Shown piece by piece: positions 60,587-64,000 of a stretch of 64,000 nt of DNA. Origin of the DNA: Laetiporus sulphureus 93-53 (Eukaryota; Basidiomycota; Agaricomycetes; Polyporales; Laetiporaceae); assembly GCF_001632365.1 (NCBI RefSeq), contig NW_024468545.1, positions 79,580-143,579 of the forward strand, written 5' to 3'. How positions within the stretch are numbered: position 1 is the first letter of the stretch; every line of letters begins with the position of its first letter. Position numbers and translations under genes: made by a program. The notes beneath the pieces are model-generated. The model was given only the letters and a program-made list of their open reading frames with translations. It was not told the DNA's origin and did no database searches.

Positions 60587-60924
60587 CACAGCCTGCATAG
60601 ATTTATTTTTCCACGGGAAACCTGATGCAAAAATGGTGAAAATATCTTATGTCTGGATATGGAAATAGTTTGGAAATTGGGCGGAGACAATTAAATTATG
60701 TTACGATTGTTTTACCGAAACGTATCAGCAATAGTGAAACTATTTCCCAAAGGAAGATATTTCAGTCCAAAAATACGTGATACCGATATGTTTCGGTGAA
60801 GCAATTGTAACGTAATTCAATTGTCTCCATACGATTTCCAAACTATTTGCATATCCAGACTTAAGATATTCTCACCATTTTTTCATCAGGTTTCCCGTGG
60901 AAAAACAAATCTGTGCAGGCTGTG
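60587..60924. mobile_element. Foldback MITE with about 140-bp terminal inverted repeats
   Basis: The left arm (about 60587-60728) and the reverse complement of the right arm (about 60783-60924) match for about 140 bases with only scattered differences, leaving a central loop of about 55 bases. The arms start CACAGCCTGC. The flanks read CTA on both sides (60584-60586 and 60925-60927), which fits a 3-bp target-site duplication. There is no coding capacity and the element is much more AT-rich than its surroundings. A CAC-type end plus 3-bp duplication is reminiscent of CMC (CACTA-like) DNA transposons; that class assignment is inference. It sits in the divergent promoter between 60436 and 61218. 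Confidence 0.85.
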
Positions 60925-61217
60925 CTAGACGCGAGTGTTTTGCGAAGGGCACGTCAAAGCCGAGCCGCTAGAAAGAATATTAGCTCGCCTGATCAAGGTG
61001 AGCTCTCGTCCGTCTCCGCGGAGAGACGGAGGATGCCGAATCGGGAGATCGCGTGGCCGTTCCGCTGGAAAGATTCTGACGCGCGATGTGATCCAATCGC
61101 GCTGTGCTCGCTCCCATCTTTCTCACCGTCATCCTGCCATGATTCCCCCCGTGAACACTCTTCCCTTCTCGCCCACTTCTCCGCTTTCGACCCTACCTAG
61201 CTTTTTAACGACCCATC

Positions 61218-62608
61218 ATGTTTGACGACGCCGAACGTTCCGCTCGCATTGAGCAGGTGAGCCGTGCACGCGACTCCGTGGGATGCGCTCGCATCTCAAT
61301 TCGGTGCCCCCCGCAGATCTGCCAGCGAGTCGAGGAGGAGTGCGAGCGCCGTGCGCGCGAGGAGGAGCTAGCAGAGGCGCAGGTCGCCTCTCAAGTGGAC
61401 GCAAACGCGGTAGACATGGACCTGGCGCATCGCGCTAAACGCGGTAGCGTCTCCATTTCGCGATTTGGCGAGGTATGTGCCATCTAATAAATTCCGTCAA
61501 GTTTATTATTATTATGGGATGTGCGTATGGTGAGAATAATGTGTCGTGCTAACGCGCTACGGACACGATGGCGGCTCTCTAAGGGCTCATCGCCCGATAC
61601 GTTTGTTGCAAAACGACTGCTTGCTCTTTGGCTGCCCCCGCTCAACGTGCGAGACGGCCGATGTTTGCGGGGGCATTGCTGGTACACTGCAGGGAACAGA
61701 CCTCGATGGGTTCGAGGACGCTCTGGCTATGCCGGGCGGTGTATCCATTCGATGCGCGCTCATCTCGTGCACATCAAGTTTCGCTGTCGGCCGCCTTCTG
61801 TCAAGTCTCGACTGTCAGGCAGATGCACGTGCTAGATATCGGTGACATTTTGCGTGCACTGGACATGTCCCTCTTATATTGCAGTCTATACAGCAGCGAG
61901 CGCGCGAATCCTTGTGTGGTCTCCCGCCAGGCGTCTTGATGCACTGTGCATGACCGCTTACGCCCTTATCCGTGACTTTTAAGTTCTGCAGACTGTCGCT
62001 CACTTTTCTTATCTTGCAGCCAATCCAGTCCTCCGCCATACATGCACCAACGCCTAGCACACCTTCTTCCGCGGCCGCCTTCGTTGTGCGCAAGCCGACA
62101 TTTTACCAGGTACAGATGCACGTAAGTTTCTTCACCCTTCTTCCCTCTTTCATCTCGCTCATCCCCATCACAGACTGGCTCTGCCGACTCATTCGCCTCC
62201 CTCCAACTGTCACACGCCTCCCGTTCACCGCCGCCCATTGACGAGCCGGACCTCGCATCGGAGCAGGTCGTACAGATGGCGAAAATTGCCGCGCGTGGTT
62301 CGCTTTCGATTTCCAAGGCATTCTCGCGCGCGCGCTCTCGTCCGGCCATCATCGGGCCGTCGGTATCTCAGAGCCTTGTCATCGGTGTGCAGGTGCAAGA
62401 GGCGACGGTTGAAGTCTCGGAGGGCGCAGAGGATCTGGCGCGTAGCAGGACGGAGATCAGCGCTCCGTATGGGCGGCCGAGAGGGATGAGCGGGGGCGTG
62501 GGCGGGTGCGGGAAGGGCGAGCGGGGGTGGCTTGGGCGCGCGAGGTCGATGACGATGAAGCTTAGACGGAGGAGCGTTGCTGCCCTCGTGCAAGGCTCTG
62601 CGCGCTGA
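61218..62608 (+). CDS. Hypothetical protein with repeated RGS-x-SIS motif
   Basis: No family recognised. The ATG at 61218 opens MFDDAERSARIEQ, then a phase-0 intron to ICQRVEEECERRAREEELAEAQ, a charged helix, ending RAKRGSVSISRFGE near 61470. A later exon (about 62020-62109: PIQSSAIHAPTPSTPSSAAAF) and a final exon from about 62172 encode a Ser-rich region, AKIAARGSLSISKAFSRARSRP, and a C-terminal part with LVIGVQVQEATVEVSEGAE and an Arg-rich end. All junctions I could place are phase 0. The two RGS-x-SIS sites (Ser after Arg-Gly) look like basophilic kinase targets. The 540-base stretch between 61470 and 62017 is long for an intron in this genome and may hide one or two exons. Confidence 0.5.
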
Positions 62609-64000
62609 GTGAAACGCTAACGCTCCACGATCTTCTGCGTCCCAATCGAACACGGCATCGCACACCTCGTACAACAACGTTCATCGACAGTTCACGGGAT
62701 GCGGGATGGTGAATGGAACACGGAAGAAAAATGGTCGCCGTACAGGCCACATACCTGCTTTCCCCTGCTGCATCCTCATCAAAGTCGCGATATACCCATC
62801 ATGAATCTAACGACCTCTGCCCACGTCCTGCAATCTGCTCAATCTCATCTCGCATCGCTCATCTGCTTTTTCCTGCTTGCTGCTCGATGCTCGGATCTCC
62901 TCTCGTATACCCCCTGTCGTCACCGCTGTCATGTCTCGTCACGATTGGTTCTTGTCTGATTTTGTCTCATGTCGATGTCCTGCACGATGCTCATCATGAT
63001 CTCACGCCGTTGTAGTAGCCGCTGCTTTGTATGTGTGTGTGTATGTCAGATATATTAACGGGTGTAGACGCAGTGCGTGGTGGTTTAGCCTAGCCTTTTT
63101 GCATGAGCAGAACCCCGCGCACGAAGCAGCACGGTCGTGCGTCTATATGATAAATAGTTTCCTCGTGGAAGATCCCCGCCGTAGGCCCAATTCGGCAAGG
63201 GCATCGTTGCTCTAGGCAGGTCCTCTTTTTACATTTTTACTTCCCCGCACTTCCTATCAAACATTCGAGCCCCGCTTCGTCTTCTGTCACATATTCATTT
63301 ATAAGGCTGAGCTTGGACATTGAGTGAGAATAGCTGCTCTCTCTCCGCCTCCTTTTTAATGTCGTTTCGCGCTGCTTTGTACGTTCTTCTCGAGGTGATG
63401 TGGTCCTCTTGGAGCGCAGATGGGACGCTTCGCTCGATGAATGTACCTCTCGCTTTGAGCTGAGGCTGATCTGAGAGGCTGTGGGATCTGCAGTCGTTTC
63501 CCGGGAAGCACCAATGAACAGGCTAATATACATTGCTTTACAGGGAAGAGGCGACCTGCAGCTGGGAGGAATGCGACGACGCGACGCGCCACACCACGTG
63601 CAGGCGTTCATTAAGCTAAGCGCCCATGTCTCCTGTTTCAGGTTTGAGGAACGGCGAACGTGTACCACAATTGAGCCTCTCACAAAAAGGAGCTCGCTTA
63701 GCGTGGTGCCTCGATTGACCATGGTGTCCGCCCCTCCACCACGCCTCCTTCCCAGCAATAAGTAGCAGCAGCCGCCCCCTATAGGGGCCCACACTTCTCT
63801 TCCTTCTCACCCTCATTCTCGTTACCTTCGATCATCCCGTTATCGCTGCACGATTCGGATCAACGACGCTAGCTGCGGTAGTGCATTCTGCCATCTGTCT
63901 CGGGTTCTGGAAAAGGTTTTGGGTTAGTTTTTGAAGGTGAGGATGAACGTCGTCCGGAGTGCTGGCGAGCGTGCTAAAACTAGCGATGGGTAGATTGAAC
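62609..64000. other. Terminal region without a supported gene
   Basis: This contains the 3' flank of the hypothetical gene and pyrimidine-rich, probably untranslated sequence up to the window edge. Short frames occur on both strands (for example near 63240-63790) with no recognisable domain. A gene starting beyond 64000 may have its promoter here. Confidence 0.45.

Overview
The window reads as nuclear DNA of a filamentous basidiomycete, probably an Agaricomycete and possibly a polypore. Genes are split by short GT-AG introns of about 50-75 nt, intergenic spacing is a few hundred bases to about 1.5 kb, and the gene content is typical of that group: FunK1-type kinases, several F-box genes, BTB and DUF7330-type proteins, GH71. 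The species call is inference. One 100-base run of N lies at 1548-1647.

Bases 1-21.8 kb are a segmental tandem duplication. Unit A (about 170-8712) and unit C (about 13505-21792) carry the same cassette in the same order: a proline-rich PPRPAR-repeat protein (+), a FunK1 fungal kinase (-), a CMC4-like twin-CX9C mitochondrial protein (-) and a single-pass membrane protein (+). Between them lies a partial unit B (about 8738-12630) that keeps only the FunK1 gene, with its 5' end deleted, plus part of the spacer, followed by a short gene that ends inside the copied segment. The copies have diverged by frameshifts, catalytic-residue changes and a lost cysteine.

Bases 22-33 kb hold mostly conserved genes: a C2H2 zinc-finger protein, an F-box protein, inositol-3-phosphate synthase (INO1) and TIM50, the last two divergently arranged around a 1.3 kb promoter region. 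At 33.6-36.5 kb is the most interesting single gene: a seven-exon gene whose N-terminus resembles the Crinkler (CRN/CR) ubiquitin-like header and whose C-terminus is a protein kinase domain with a DFD in place of DFG.

Bases 37-51 kb hold an F-box/LRR gene with an apparent one-base frameshift, DPH5, cytosolic asparaginyl-tRNA synthetase, a GH71 alpha-1,3-glucanase, an ERV2-type sulfhydryl oxidase, a BTB protein and a microbial-type PARG. Bases 51-58 kb hold two diverged DUF7330-like type II membrane proteins flanking a small two-helix membrane protein. Bases 58-64 kb hold LSM4 with an ATG-only first exon, a small coiled-coil membrane protein, a 338-bp foldback element (MITE), and a hypothetical protein with repeated RGS-x-SIS motifs. 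Housekeeping genes and accessory or signalling genes are interleaved. I saw no operon-like functional cluster and no recognisable tRNA, rRNA or CRISPR.
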